DNA of 64,000 nucleotides from JAUIAI01 sp050633665. GTDB lineage: Bacteria; Pseudomonadota; Gammaproteobacteria; Burkholderiales; Burkholderiaceae_E. Positions 18,741 through 27,086 of this stretch are shown here, one piece after another. Location of the stretch: assembly GCA_050633665.1 (NCBI GenBank), contig JBOEGY010000010.1:54128-118127 (forward strand). Direction: 5' to 3'. The notes beneath the pieces were generated by a model that was not told the origin of the DNA, searched no databases, and worked only from the letters and a program-made list of their open reading frames with translations. Position 1 is the stretch's first letter, and every line of letters starts with the position of its first letter. The translations under genes were made by a program, and so were the position numbers.

Positions 18741-19145
18741 ATGCCTATCTATGGATATCGTTGTGCGGCTTGCGGACACCAGAAAGACGTCTTGCAAAAG
18801 ATGTCAGATTCTCCGCTCACTGAATGTCCCGTCTGTGGGGAAGCGAGCTTTTCGAAAGAGGTCAGCGCGCCGGCGTTTCAGCTCAAGGGAACGGGCTGGT
18901 ATGTCACGGATTTCCGCGACAACAACAAAGACGGAAAAAGCGAGTCCAAGTCTGCAGACACAAAATCAGGTGATTCCAAGACCGGCGACTCGAAAACCGC
19001 GGATTCCAAGGCCGACGACGCAAAATCAGCCGACACCAAGCCGGCTTCGGCGGCGGACGGCTCCGGTGCGGTAGCCAAGCCGGCACCTGCCCCCGCGCCG
19101 GCGGCAACACCGGCCGCGAGCAGCCCGACCACTCCCAAGAGCTGA
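18741..19145 (+). CDS. FmdB-type zinc ribbon protein with low-complexity tail
   Basis: A 134-aa protein. Residues 1-42 are the FmdB-family zinc ribbon (YGYRCAACGHQKDVLQKM, then ECPVCGE), two CxxC pairs that bind Zn. The rest is a disordered tail of repeated D-S-K units followed by Ala/Pro-rich sequence. In many proteobacteria an fmdB-like gene stands before a DUF502 gene and aspS, as here. The role is unknown. The ATG at 18741 starts exactly at the conserved MPIYGYRC. Confidence 0.9.
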   Translation: MPIYGYRCAACGHQKDVLQKMSDSPLTECPVCGEASFSKEVSAPAFQLKGTGWYVTDFRDNNKDGKSESKSADTKSGDSKTGDSKTADSKADDAKSADTKPASAADGSGAVAKPAPAPAPAATPAASSPTTPKS

Positions 19146-19148
19146 TCT

Positions 19149-19802
19149 TTGAAAGCCTATTTCATTACGGGTTTGTTGATCTGGGTGCCACTGGCTATTA
19201 CGGTCTGGGTGCTTAACCTGCTGATCGGAACTCTCGACCAGACACTGACGTTTCTGCCGCCTTCCTGGTTGCCGCGTCACTGGGTGGGTCGCGACATTCC
19301 CGGAATGGGGGTAGCCCTGACCGCGCTGGTGATTTTCATCACTGGTTTGCTGGCCCGAAACTTCATTGGCGAGCGACTCATTCGTCTGTGGGAGCAATTG
19401 CTGTCGCGTATTCCGATCGTGCGCGGTATCTACTCCAGCGTGAAGCAAGTGAGCGACACCATCTTGTCGCCCGACGGCAATGCCTTCCGGCAGGCTTTGC
19501 TGGTGCAATACCCAAGAGAAGGGGTCTGGACGATTGCTTTTCAGACCGGCGCGCCATCGGCCGAGATTCTGACTCACGTCCCCGAAGAAATGATCTCCGT
19601 GTATGTGCCAACGACGCCTAATCCGACCTCTGGATTTTTTCTGATGATGCCTCGCGAGCAAGTCAAGGTGTTGCGCATGTCAGTCGATGAAGCACTCAAA
19701 TATGTGGTGTCCATGGGTGTTGTTACGCCCGAACACCTTCCTGAAGCAGACCCGATGGCGCCGTTTGCAGCGTCCGGTCGTAGAAGCCCTGGAGAAGTTT
19801 AA
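19149..19802 (+). CDS. DUF502 family membrane protein
   Basis: A 217-aa protein with two transmembrane segments (about residues 5-27 and 55-72) and a soluble C-terminal domain with the family block RIPIVRGIYSSVKQ and VYVPTTPNPTSGFF. The start is TTG at 19149, three bases after the fmdB stop; the conserved GLLIWVPLAIT segment follows directly. It overlaps aspS by one base (TAATG). Biochemical function is not established. Confidence 0.9.
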   Translation: MKAYFITGLLIWVPLAITVWVLNLLIGTLDQTLTFLPPSWLPRHWVGRDIPGMGVALTALVIFITGLLARNFIGERLIRLWEQLLSRIPIVRGIYSSVKQVSDTILSPDGNAFRQALLVQYPREGVWTIAFQTGAPSAEILTHVPEEMISVYVPTTPNPTSGFFLMMPREQVKVLRMSVDEALKYVVSMGVVTPEHLPEADPMAPFAASGRRSPGEV

Positions 19803-21643
19803 TGCGTACCTGTTACACCGGCCTGGTATCGGCCGAGCACCTGGACCGCGAAGTCAAGCTGGTTGGTTGGGTTCACCGACGTCGCGATCATGGTGGCGTG
19901 ATATTCATTGACTTACGCGACCGTGAAGGAATCGCGCAGATTGTGTGTGACCCTGACCGGGCAGAGATGTTCGCCCGGGCTGAGAGCGTGCGTAATGAGT
20001 TTTGCCTGCAGATCACCGGCAAGGTCCGTCGTCGCCCCAAGGGCACTGAAAACACTGGGCTCAAAAGTGGCGAAATTGAAGTGCTTTGCCACGAGTTGGT
20101 TGTCTTGAACGAATCAATCACGCCTCCGTTTCAGCTTGATGATGAAAATCTCAGCGAAACAACCCGCCTGACTCATCGTGTGCTGGATTTGCGGCGCCCG
20201 CAGATGCAGAACAACCTGATGCTGCGTAACAAGGTGTCGCTGGAGGTTCGTAAGTACCTCGATAGTCATGGGTTTATTGACATTGAAACCCCCATGCTGA
20301 CCCGCTCCACGCCTGAGGGCGCGCGCGACTATCTGGTGCCTTCGCGGGTTCATCCTGGTGAGTTTTTCGCGTTGCCGCAGTCGCCGCAGTTATTCAAACA
20401 AATGCTGATGGTCGGTGGCTTTGATCGCTACTACCAAATTGTTAAGTGTTTTCGCGACGAAGATCTGCGGGCTGATCGTCAACCGGAGTTCACCCAGATT
20501 GATTGCGAAGTTTCGTTTATGGGCGAGCTCGAAATTCGCGCAATGTTCGAAGAAATGGTTCGCACCATCTTTCGCAATGTGATCGATGTGACCCTGCCGG
20601 GCGAATTCCCTGTTATGAGCCACGCAGAGGCCATTCGTTTGTATGGTTCTGACAAACCGGATATGCGCATCAAAATGCAGTTTACGGATCTTACCGATGC
20701 GATGAAAGACGTTGCGTTTAAAGTATTTTCCGGCCCTGCCAACATGCCCAATGGCAGAGTAGCGGCGTTACGGGTACCCGGCGGCGCGGAGCTGTCACGC
20801 AGTGAGATTGACGCGTTTACTGAGTTTGTTGCCATTTACGGCGCGCGCGGTCTTGCTTGGATCAAAGTGAATGAGGCTGCCAAGGGCCGTGAAGGATTGC
20901 AGTCGCCAATCGTGAAGAACCTTCATGATGCCGCAATTGACGCAATGCTGGCCAAGACCGGAGCAATCAATGGTGACCTGATTCTGTTTGGCGCAGACAA
21001 GGCCAAAGTCGTCAATGATGCGCTGGGTGCGCTACGTAACAAGATCGGACTTTCCGACTTTGGCCGCAACAACGGCTTGTTTGAAGCCGGCTGGCGTCCG
21101 CTCTGGGTTATCGACTTCCCAATGTTTGAGCGTGATGATGAAGCCAGTCGTTGGAATGCTGTGCATCATCCATTCACTTCACCGCAGGATGGGCATGAGG
21201 ACATGTTGTCAACCGATCCCGGCAATTGTTTGTCCAAAGCCTATGACCTGGTCCTGAATGGCTGGGAAATGGGAGGTGGTTCAGTTCGGATTCACCGGGC
21301 GGAAGTGCAATCCAAAGTCTTCAAGGCACTGAATATCGGTCCGGAAGAAGCCCGCGAGAAGTTCGGTTTCCTGCTTGACGCCTTGCAATATGGCGCCCCG
21401 CCGCATGGCGGCATCGCATTCGGACTGGATCGCCTGGTCACCCTGATGGCCGGTGCCGAGTCAATTCGTGACGTGATCGCTTTTCCGAAGACGCAGCGCG
21501 CTCAGGATCTGCTGGTGCAGGCGCCTTCAGCGGTCGACGAAAATCAGCTCAGAGATCTGCATATTCGGCTGCGCCGTATTGAAGGGGTCGATAAGAAGGC
21601 TGATGGACAGACACTGGCAGATGAGTCTGGGACGGGTGCGTAA
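19802..21643 (+). CDS. aspS: Aspartyl-tRNA synthetase
   Basis: Class II synthetase charging tRNA-Asp. The 613-aa length fits the bacterial type. Seen in order: the OB-fold anticodon-binding domain (VKLVGWVHRRRDHGGVIFID, residues 19-38), motif 1 and 2 region FRDEDLRADRQPEFTQID near 217, the bacterial insertion domain, and motif 3 GIAFGLDRLV near 538. The gene is coupled to the DUF502 gene by a TAATG overlap. Confidence 0.97.
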   Translation: MRTCYTGLVSAEHLDREVKLVGWVHRRRDHGGVIFIDLRDREGIAQIVCDPDRAEMFARAESVRNEFCLQITGKVRRRPKGTENTGLKSGEIEVLCHELVVLNESITPPFQLDDENLSETTRLTHRVLDLRRPQMQNNLMLRNKVSLEVRKYLDSHGFIDIETPMLTRSTPEGARDYLVPSRVHPGEFFALPQSPQLFKQMLMVGGFDRYYQIVKCFRDEDLRADRQPEFTQIDCEVSFMGELEIRAMFEEMVRTIFRNVIDVTLPGEFPVMSHAEAIRLYGSDKPDMRIKMQFTDLTDAMKDVAFKVFSGPANMPNGRVAALRVPGGAELSRSEIDAFTEFVAIYGARGLAWIKVNEAAKGREGLQSPIVKNLHDAAIDAMLAKTGAINGDLILFGADKAKVVNDALGALRNKIGLSDFGRNNGLFEAGWRPLWVIDFPMFERDDEASRWNAVHHPFTSPQDGHEDMLSTDPGNCLSKAYDLVLNGWEMGGGSVRIHRAEVQSKVFKALNIGPEEAREKFGFLLDALQYGAPPHGGIAFGLDRLVTLMAGAESIRDVIAFPKTQRAQDLLVQAPSAVDENQLRDLHIRLRRIEGVDKKADGQTLADESGTGA

Positions 21644-21679
21644 ATCCGCCCGGGTCCGCTGAGTCCGGAGTCTTCTGGC

Positions 21680-22132
21680 GTGATGAAGATTCCGGAATCT
21701 GTGCTGGTTGTCATTCATACCCAGGCGGGCGAGGTCTTGTTGCTGGAGCGGGCCGACCATCCTGGTTTCTGGCAGTCGGTCACTGGCTCTCTGGACGCAC
21801 CAGACGAGCCGTTGCGGGCAACCTGTCATCGTGAAGTGCTCGAAGAAACTGGAATAGATGCGCCGACTGTGGCGTTTTCCGATTGGAACCAATCCAACCG
21901 CTACCCGATACTGCCACATTGGCGAAAAAGGTATGCGCCCGAGGTGACGCACAATACTGAGCACCTGTTTTCGCTTTGCGTTGAACGAGACCAGGCGATT
22001 GTGCTCGCTCCTCGGGAGCATCTGGGATTTGCCTGGTATTCATGGCGCGAGGCAGTAGACCGCTGTTTTTCAATGACTAATGTCGCAGCCATTCGTGCGC
22101 TACCAGAACGCGGGCTAATAGATCATGACTGA
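21680..22132 (+). CDS. nudB: Dihydroneopterin triphosphate diphosphatase (Nudix)
   Basis: Removes pyrophosphate from dihydroneopterin triphosphate in folate synthesis. The 150-aa protein has FWQSVTGSLDAPDE and the Nudix box segment REVLEETGI (consensus REx2EExGI) near residue 52. Position directly after aspS is the common gammaproteobacterial context. Start is GTG 21680 or ATG 21683; GGAG lies 9 and 12 bases upstream respectively. It overlaps the next gene by 8 bp. Confidence 0.92.
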   Translation: MMKIPESVLVVIHTQAGEVLLLERADHPGFWQSVTGSLDAPDEPLRATCHREVLEETGIDAPTVAFSDWNQSNRYPILPHWRKRYAPEVTHNTEHLFSLCVERDQAIVLAPREHLGFAWYSWREAVDRCFSMTNVAAIRALPERGLIDHD

Positions 22133-23018
22133 GTCCCGGCAACTACGTGTGGCTACTTACAATATTCACAAAGGGATATTGAACGACTATTTCGGGTTGA
22201 AGCGCCAGCCGGTCATTCATGAGTTACGCGAGCGTTTGCACGACTTAAGCGCCGACCTGGTTCTGTTGCAAGAGGTTCAAGGCCGTAACGAGCGCCATGC
22301 CTCGCAGTTCAAGCAGTGGCCCGAAGAGCCTCAGGACGAATTTCTGGCCAGCGCGCCACACCGGCGTAGTGTCTTTCAGACGGCCTATGGCAACAATGCC
22401 AATTACCTGCACGGCCATCATGGCAACGCTTTGTTGTCTCGGTATCCTATTCTTCATCAGGAGAATAGGGATGTTTCGGATCATGCCCTGGAAAAACGCG
22501 GTATCTTGCATTGTGTCGTGTTGATTGGAGAGGTGCCGGTGCATTGTTTTGTCGTTCATTTCGGGTTGTTTGCCAGATCTCGCAAACGACAAGTAGATGC
22601 GTTGATTCAATGGGTCCGATCTACTGTACCTGATGACGCGCCGTTGTTGATCGGCGGCGACTTCAATGACTGGCAAAACCGACTGTCAAGCCAGTTATGT
22701 CAGTCTTTGCAGGTTCGCGAGGCGTTCGACAGTTTTAAACCGCAATACCGCAACGTACACCGGGCAGTGCATTTTGTGCGCGATCGGTTGTCGACGGTCG
22801 GTGTTGATTTTGAGCCGCCGACCTGGCCAACTCCGCGCCGGGTAAAAAGTGCCCGTACATTTCCTTCGCTGGCTCCCTGGCTGCGCATGGACCGCATTTA
22901 TCTGCGCCATTTTTCCGTGAGCGATGCCAGGGTTTTGCGTGGCCCGTCCTGGGCCAGGATGTCCGATCACAGTCCCTTGATCGTTGATTTATCCCTGACT
23001 GCCGGAACCGGCGCCTGA
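22125..23018 (+). CDS. Endonuclease/exonuclease/phosphatase family protein
   Basis: A 297-aa EEP-superfamily phosphoesterase. Motifs: VATYNIHKGI (metal Asn) at residue 8, LLQEVQG (metal Glu) near 46, LIGGDFNDW near 171 and SDHSPLIVDL near 284. No signal peptide. It is often paired with a phospholipase D-type protein, as here (3 bp to the next gene), suggesting linked phosphodiester or lipid chemistry, but the substrate is unknown. Confidence 0.88.
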   Translation: MTESRQLRVATYNIHKGILNDYFGLKRQPVIHELRERLHDLSADLVLLQEVQGRNERHASQFKQWPEEPQDEFLASAPHRRSVFQTAYGNNANYLHGHHGNALLSRYPILHQENRDVSDHALEKRGILHCVVLIGEVPVHCFVVHFGLFARSRKRQVDALIQWVRSTVPDDAPLLIGGDFNDWQNRLSSQLCQSLQVREAFDSFKPQYRNVHRAVHFVRDRLSTVGVDFEPPTWPTPRRVKSARTFPSLAPWLRMDRIYLRHFSVSDARVLRGPSWARMSDHSPLIVDLSLTAGTGA

Positions 23019-23021
23019 GTT

Positions 23022-24302
23022 ATGGGAAGTGCACCGTCTGCTGATCTGGAGAGCCGGTCGCCACGAGATGTCAGCCTGCCTTGGTTTGAAAGTCTGACGC
23101 CGCGCCTGCAGCCCGGTCATCACATTAATCTGTTGAGCTGCGGCAAGGATTTCTTTCCGACCCTGGTCCGGTCAATTCAGAACGCGCGCGAAAGCGTTGC
23201 GGTCGAGACCTACATGTTCAATGACGACCGTTCAGGTCGTCAGGTAGCACAAGCACTGGTTGATGCGGCGGGCCGGGGAGTAAGAGTGCGATGCGTTGCT
23301 GACGGCTTCGGCACTCCGCGTCTGGAAGGAGAAGTCGCCGAACTCATGAGCCAGACCGGCATTGAGTTCGAGACCTTCCGGCCTGAGCGTTTCCGATTTT
23401 CGCTGGATCGCCAGAGGCTGCGCCGGCTTCATCGGAAACTGATTGTTATCGACAACCGTGAAGCCTTTATTGGCGGTATCAATTTGCTCGACGACTGGAT
23501 CGACCCGAATCACGGTGAGCTGGACTCGCCAAGACTCGATTACGCGGTTCAGGTTTTCGGGCCGCTGGTCGCCAGCGCAAACCTGGCGGTTAGTCGCTTA
23601 TGGTGGGAGCTGTCGCTGGTAAACCGGTCATTGCGCAAGCCGCGCCCAAGCGGCGCGCCACGGGAGGACGGCGAGCCGTTTTCGACGCCCACACAGACAA
23701 CGACAGACATCACCTCGACCGGCGATATGAAGGCGATGCTGATTGTTCGCGACAATCTGCGCCATCGCCGAACGATTGAGCGTTGGTATCTGGCCGAAAT
23801 TGCGAAGGCCTCTGATGATGTTTTGATTGCCAACGCCTATTTTCTGCCTGGCGTGCGGTTTCGCAAAGCGCTTTTTGAGGCGGTCGCGCGCGGGGTTAGA
23901 GTGCGGTTATTGCTGCAAGGCAAAGTCGAATACAAAATGCAGCACTGGGCGACCCAGGCTCTATATGATGAACTGCTTGCCAATGGCGTTGAGGTGTATG
24001 AGTATCAACGCAGTTTTCTGCACGCAAAAGTGGCTGTCATAGACCATCAGGCGACGGTTGGTTCTTCCAATATTGATCCTTTCTCCCTCTTGCTGGCTCG
24101 CGAAGCAAATGTCATGATTGATAATCAGGTGTTCGCAGACTCACTCCGTGGCAAATTGACCGCTGCGATTACCGACGATTCAACCAAGCTTGAACTCAGT
24201 AAGCACCGGCGCCGCCCCTGGCAGTTGCGGGCAATGAATTGGGTGTCGTTTGTAATGCTGCGTCTGGCTGTCGCCATAACCGGTCAAGGCGCAAACTACT
24301 GA
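23022..24302 (+). CDS. Phospholipase D-family protein, cardiolipin synthase B-like
   Basis: A 426-aa protein with two HKD motifs: HRKLIVIDNREAFIGGIN near residue 138 and HAKVAVIDHQATVGSSN near 338. The gap between them and lack of N-terminal transmembrane helices resemble ClsB-type cardiolipin synthases, which condense phosphatidylglycerol. Starts 3 bp after the EEP gene. Confidence 0.87.
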   Translation: MGSAPSADLESRSPRDVSLPWFESLTPRLQPGHHINLLSCGKDFFPTLVRSIQNARESVAVETYMFNDDRSGRQVAQALVDAAGRGVRVRCVADGFGTPRLEGEVAELMSQTGIEFETFRPERFRFSLDRQRLRRLHRKLIVIDNREAFIGGINLLDDWIDPNHGELDSPRLDYAVQVFGPLVASANLAVSRLWWELSLVNRSLRKPRPSGAPREDGEPFSTPTQTTTDITSTGDMKAMLIVRDNLRHRRTIERWYLAEIAKASDDVLIANAYFLPGVRFRKALFEAVARGVRVRLLLQGKVEYKMQHWATQALYDELLANGVEVYEYQRSFLHAKVAVIDHQATVGSSNIDPFSLLLAREANVMIDNQVFADSLRGKLTAAITDDSTKLELSKHRRRPWQLRAMNWVSFVMLRLAVAITGQGANY

Positions 24303-24312
24303 CGAGCCCGCT

Positions 24313-24900
24313 ATGCCAAGTTCAGTCCTTCCGATTGTCTTTTTGTTGGCTTCTTCCATTGCTGTTGCAACGGGTCAGACTCCGCCCGAGAAAGCCGGGT
24401 CGCCTGCGTTTGCGCAGGCACTCAAGGCGCGTGAGAAACTGCTCGATTCGTTGCATGATGCCTTGGCTCAGGCACAAACGGCCGCTGAGGCGAACGCATT
24501 GGCCGGTCAGATCTGGGCAGTTTGGCTCAGCCATCATAATCCGGCGATCAATGACTTGATGCAGCAGGTGCTGGCTGCACGGCGCGCCGGACGATGGCAA
24601 TATGCAATCGAACTGACCGGGATCATTCTTGAGTCCGATCCCTCATATGCGGAAGCCTGGAATCAACGAGCGACGATTCGGTTTATGCTGGGCCAGTATG
24701 AGGCCTCGCTTGAAGATGTTGCAGAGACGCTCAAACGGGAACCCCGGCATTTTGGCGCACTGGCCGGACGGGGCATGATTCGCCTGCGTCAGGGGCGCGA
24801 CGCGCTTGCCTGGCAGAACTTTGAAGCAGCACGAAAATGGCATCCGTTTGTCATTGAGCGCGGTCTTGTCCCGCCGTCGGCCCGCGAAGTCCAGACCTGA
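24313..24900 (+). CDS. Exported TPR-repeat protein
   Basis: A 195-aa protein with a signal peptide (residues 1-20, ending near VATG-QT) and two to three TPR-like helical pairs between residues 80 and 180 (RAGRWQYAIELTGIILESDP, YAEAWNQRATIRFMLGQYEA). Likely a periplasmic scaffold. It is last in the fmdB-to-TPR run and ends 6 bp before the convergent alcohol dehydrogenase. Confidence 0.78.
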   Translation: MPSSVLPIVFLLASSIAVATGQTPPEKAGSPAFAQALKAREKLLDSLHDALAQAQTAAEANALAGQIWAVWLSHHNPAINDLMQQVLAARRAGRWQYAIELTGIILESDPSYAEAWNQRATIRFMLGQYEASLEDVAETLKREPRHFGALAGRGMIRLRQGRDALAWQNFEAARKWHPFVIERGLVPPSAREVQT

Positions 24901-24906
24901 GCGGGT

Positions 24907-26088
24907 TTATTGCGCCGCAACGAGCAATTCCTCGATCTGACTGGCATGCGTAATCGGGCGCGGATTGGTTCGCACCCAAAGGTTTTCCATGGCCCCTTCG
25001 GCAATTTTGCGATGCGCGTCGGATCCGACGCCTTGCTCGCTCAGTCTGGTTGGCATGCCCAACTGGCGGATCAACGCTGCGATCTGGTCGGCAGCGCCAC
25101 CCGGCCCGCCTAATGCCAGTGCAATTTGTTGCTGTGCATCGCTTGTTTGTTGAAGATTGAACCGCATGACATGCGGCAGCATGATGCAAGAGGTGTAGCC
25201 GTGGCTGATGCCGGTGGCTGCTCCCAGGCTGTGACCGATACCGTGACTTGCACCGTAAGCGGCGCGCAGTATGCCCAGTCCAGCCAGCCAGGCTGCCTGC
25301 TGGCAGGCTAGTCGCGCCGCCAGGTCGCCAGGGTTGGCCAGCGTTTTTGGCAGGGCGCGGGAAAACAATCGCAACGCGTGCAAACAGCTAGCCTGAACCA
25401 GCGGGTTGGGCTGAATTGAGCAGATGCCTTCAACCGCATGGTCAAGTCCGCGAACACCGGTGGAAAGCCACAGCCATGTTGGCGTGTGGAGGGTGATTTC
25501 CGGATCGAGAATTACCGTCGCAGCGCCGATTGTCTTGCCAATATAGCCGTCTTTGATGCCTCGTTCCGGGTCGGTGCAACCACCGAAGTCAGAAAATTCG
25601 GCGGCGCCAAGCGTGGTTGGAATGACCACCTGGCGGAAAGGTGCCGGTTCGATGACAGGGCGGAGCGGACTGCCGTCGGGGTTTGCCTGCAATCGATATT
25701 GATCGAGTTGCCCGGCTTTGGTCAGGTGATGCGCGACTGCGACTTGCATGACTTTGGCCGTGTCAATCGCGGTCCCGCCGCCTACGGTCAACACTAGATC
25801 GGGTCGAGCTTGCCGAGCGGCGTCGGCAGCGGCAATCACGCTCGCCCGCGGCGTGTGTTCAGTGCATTCATCGAATGTCAGCACATGTCGTTTGCCCAGT
25901 GCCTGCCGGATTTTTTCAACTGCATCGGTCTTGCGGTTCAGTGTCTTGCTCGCGACAATCATGACCCGGTCGGCGTCGCGTCGTTCGCATTCCGCCAGAG
26001 CGGCCTGGGCCGCAGGCCGCCCCCAGATTACTCGGTCCTGGGCCAGGTACTCGTGTTCGCCGCTGGCTGGTTGCTCACTGGAATGCAT
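24907..26088 (-). CDS. Iron-containing alcohol dehydrogenase
   Basis: A 393-aa group III (iron-dependent) dehydrogenase. NAD-binding LTVGGGTAIDTAKVMQ is near residue 96; metal ligands lie in GLDHAVEG near 215 and GASHGIGHSLGA near 281. The features are close to both simple alcohol dehydrogenases and maleylacetate reductases, so the substrate is open. ATG 26088 has GGAG 8 bases upstream; the frame is open to 26229 but would overlap the divergent gene. Confidence 0.88.
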   Translation of the reverse strand: MHSSEQPASGEHEYLAQDRVIWGRPAAQAALAECERRDADRVMIVASKTLNRKTDAVEKIRQALGKRHVLTFDECTEHTPRASVIAAADAARQARPDLVLTVGGGTAIDTAKVMQVAVAHHLTKAGQLDQYRLQANPDGSPLRPVIEPAPFRQVVIPTTLGAAEFSDFGGCTDPERGIKDGYIGKTIGAATVILDPEITLHTPTWLWLSTGVRGLDHAVEGICSIQPNPLVQASCLHALRLFSRALPKTLANPGDLAARLACQQAAWLAGLGILRAAYGASHGIGHSLGAATGISHGYTSCIMLPHVMRFNLQQTSDAQQQIALALGGPGGAADQIAALIRQLGMPTRLSEQGVGSDAHRKIAEGAMENLWVRTNPRPITHASQIEELLVAAQ

Positions 26089-26150
26089 GACTGAGTCTCC
26101 TGGAAATGGTTGTCTCTGCGCGGATTGGCCGACGCGTATAGGATGTTGCG

Positions 26151-27086
26151 ATGAGTTCTGATCCTTCGGTTTCAAGCATATCGCGAAAGAGGCAACCGCC
26201 GACTTGCGCCGGCGCGCTGGCGACGACACGGGCGGAATTCCTGGCTGCTGTTGATCCGGCTGCGGTTGTGGTGCACGGGGTGGACTTCAGCTCTGCACCT
26301 CGGCGGGCTAAGCCCATTATGGTCGCAAGCGGCCAATTGTGTCTGATGAGCCAGGCGCTCACCGTTCACGGCTTGCTGCCGCTGGCTTCGCTGGGGGAGT
26401 ACGCTGCATGGCTGCAGTCAACTGGCCCGTGTTTGATTGGCTTCGATCTGCCCTTTGGGCTGCCTCGGCAATTTGTCGCATCGCAGTCGTGGCCGCTTTC
26501 CTGGTCAGAGTGTCTGGCGGTCTATACCGGCCTCGATCGGGAAGTGTTGCGCAGCCGATTCAAGTCGTTTTGCAATAGCCGGCCGGTCGGCAGCAAGTTC
26601 GCCCATCGTGAAACAGACCGCCATGCTGGTTCGAGCCCTTCCATGAAATGGGTGAATCCCCCCGTTGCCTGGATGCTTCACGCGGGTGTGCCGCCAATAA
26701 TAGACGCTGGTCTGACCATTCCGGGCATGCTTGCCGGTGACCCGGCCCGGGTTGCTCTTGAGGCTTATCCGGGTTTGCTGGCGCGTTCCGTGACGAAGGC
26801 TTCCTACAAGAGCGACAACAAAAAGCGCCAGACTGTCGCCAGGCATGCTGAGCGGGCCAACATCATCAAGGCTCTGATTGACGGGACCACACAGCCAGGC
26901 CTGGCGACAGCACTTGGCCCCGGTCTGGCCGATGACTTGCTGGCAGATGGCTCCGCAGACCAGCTCGATGCGGCTTTGTGCCTGGTGCAGGCGGCCTGGG
27001 GCTTGCTTCGCGACGAGCACGATCTGGGTCTGAAGCCGGGCTTTGATCCGCTGGAAGGCTGGATTGCAGGTGGCGGCTTAGCGTGA
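26151..27086 (+). CDS. DUF429 protein, predicted RNase H-like nuclease
   Basis: A 311-aa protein of the DUF429 family, predicted to have an RNase H-like fold. The acidic motif GVDFSSAPRRAK is near residue 43, GFDLPFGLP near 98, EAYPGLLAR near 204 and DQLDAALCLVQAA near 275 (acidic residues of the presumed active site). It overlaps the helicase start (GTGA), so both are translated from one message. See the separate finding on the module. Confidence 0.78.
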   Translation: MSSDPSVSSISRKRQPPTCAGALATTRAEFLAAVDPAAVVVHGVDFSSAPRRAKPIMVASGQLCLMSQALTVHGLLPLASLGEYAAWLQSTGPCLIGFDLPFGLPRQFVASQSWPLSWSECLAVYTGLDREVLRSRFKSFCNSRPVGSKFAHRETDRHAGSSPSMKWVNPPVAWMLHAGVPPIIDAGLTIPGMLAGDPARVALEAYPGLLARSVTKASYKSDNKKRQTVARHAERANIIKALIDGTTQPGLATALGPGLADDLLADGSADQLDAALCLVQAAWGLLRDEHDLGLKPGFDPLEGWIAGGGLA

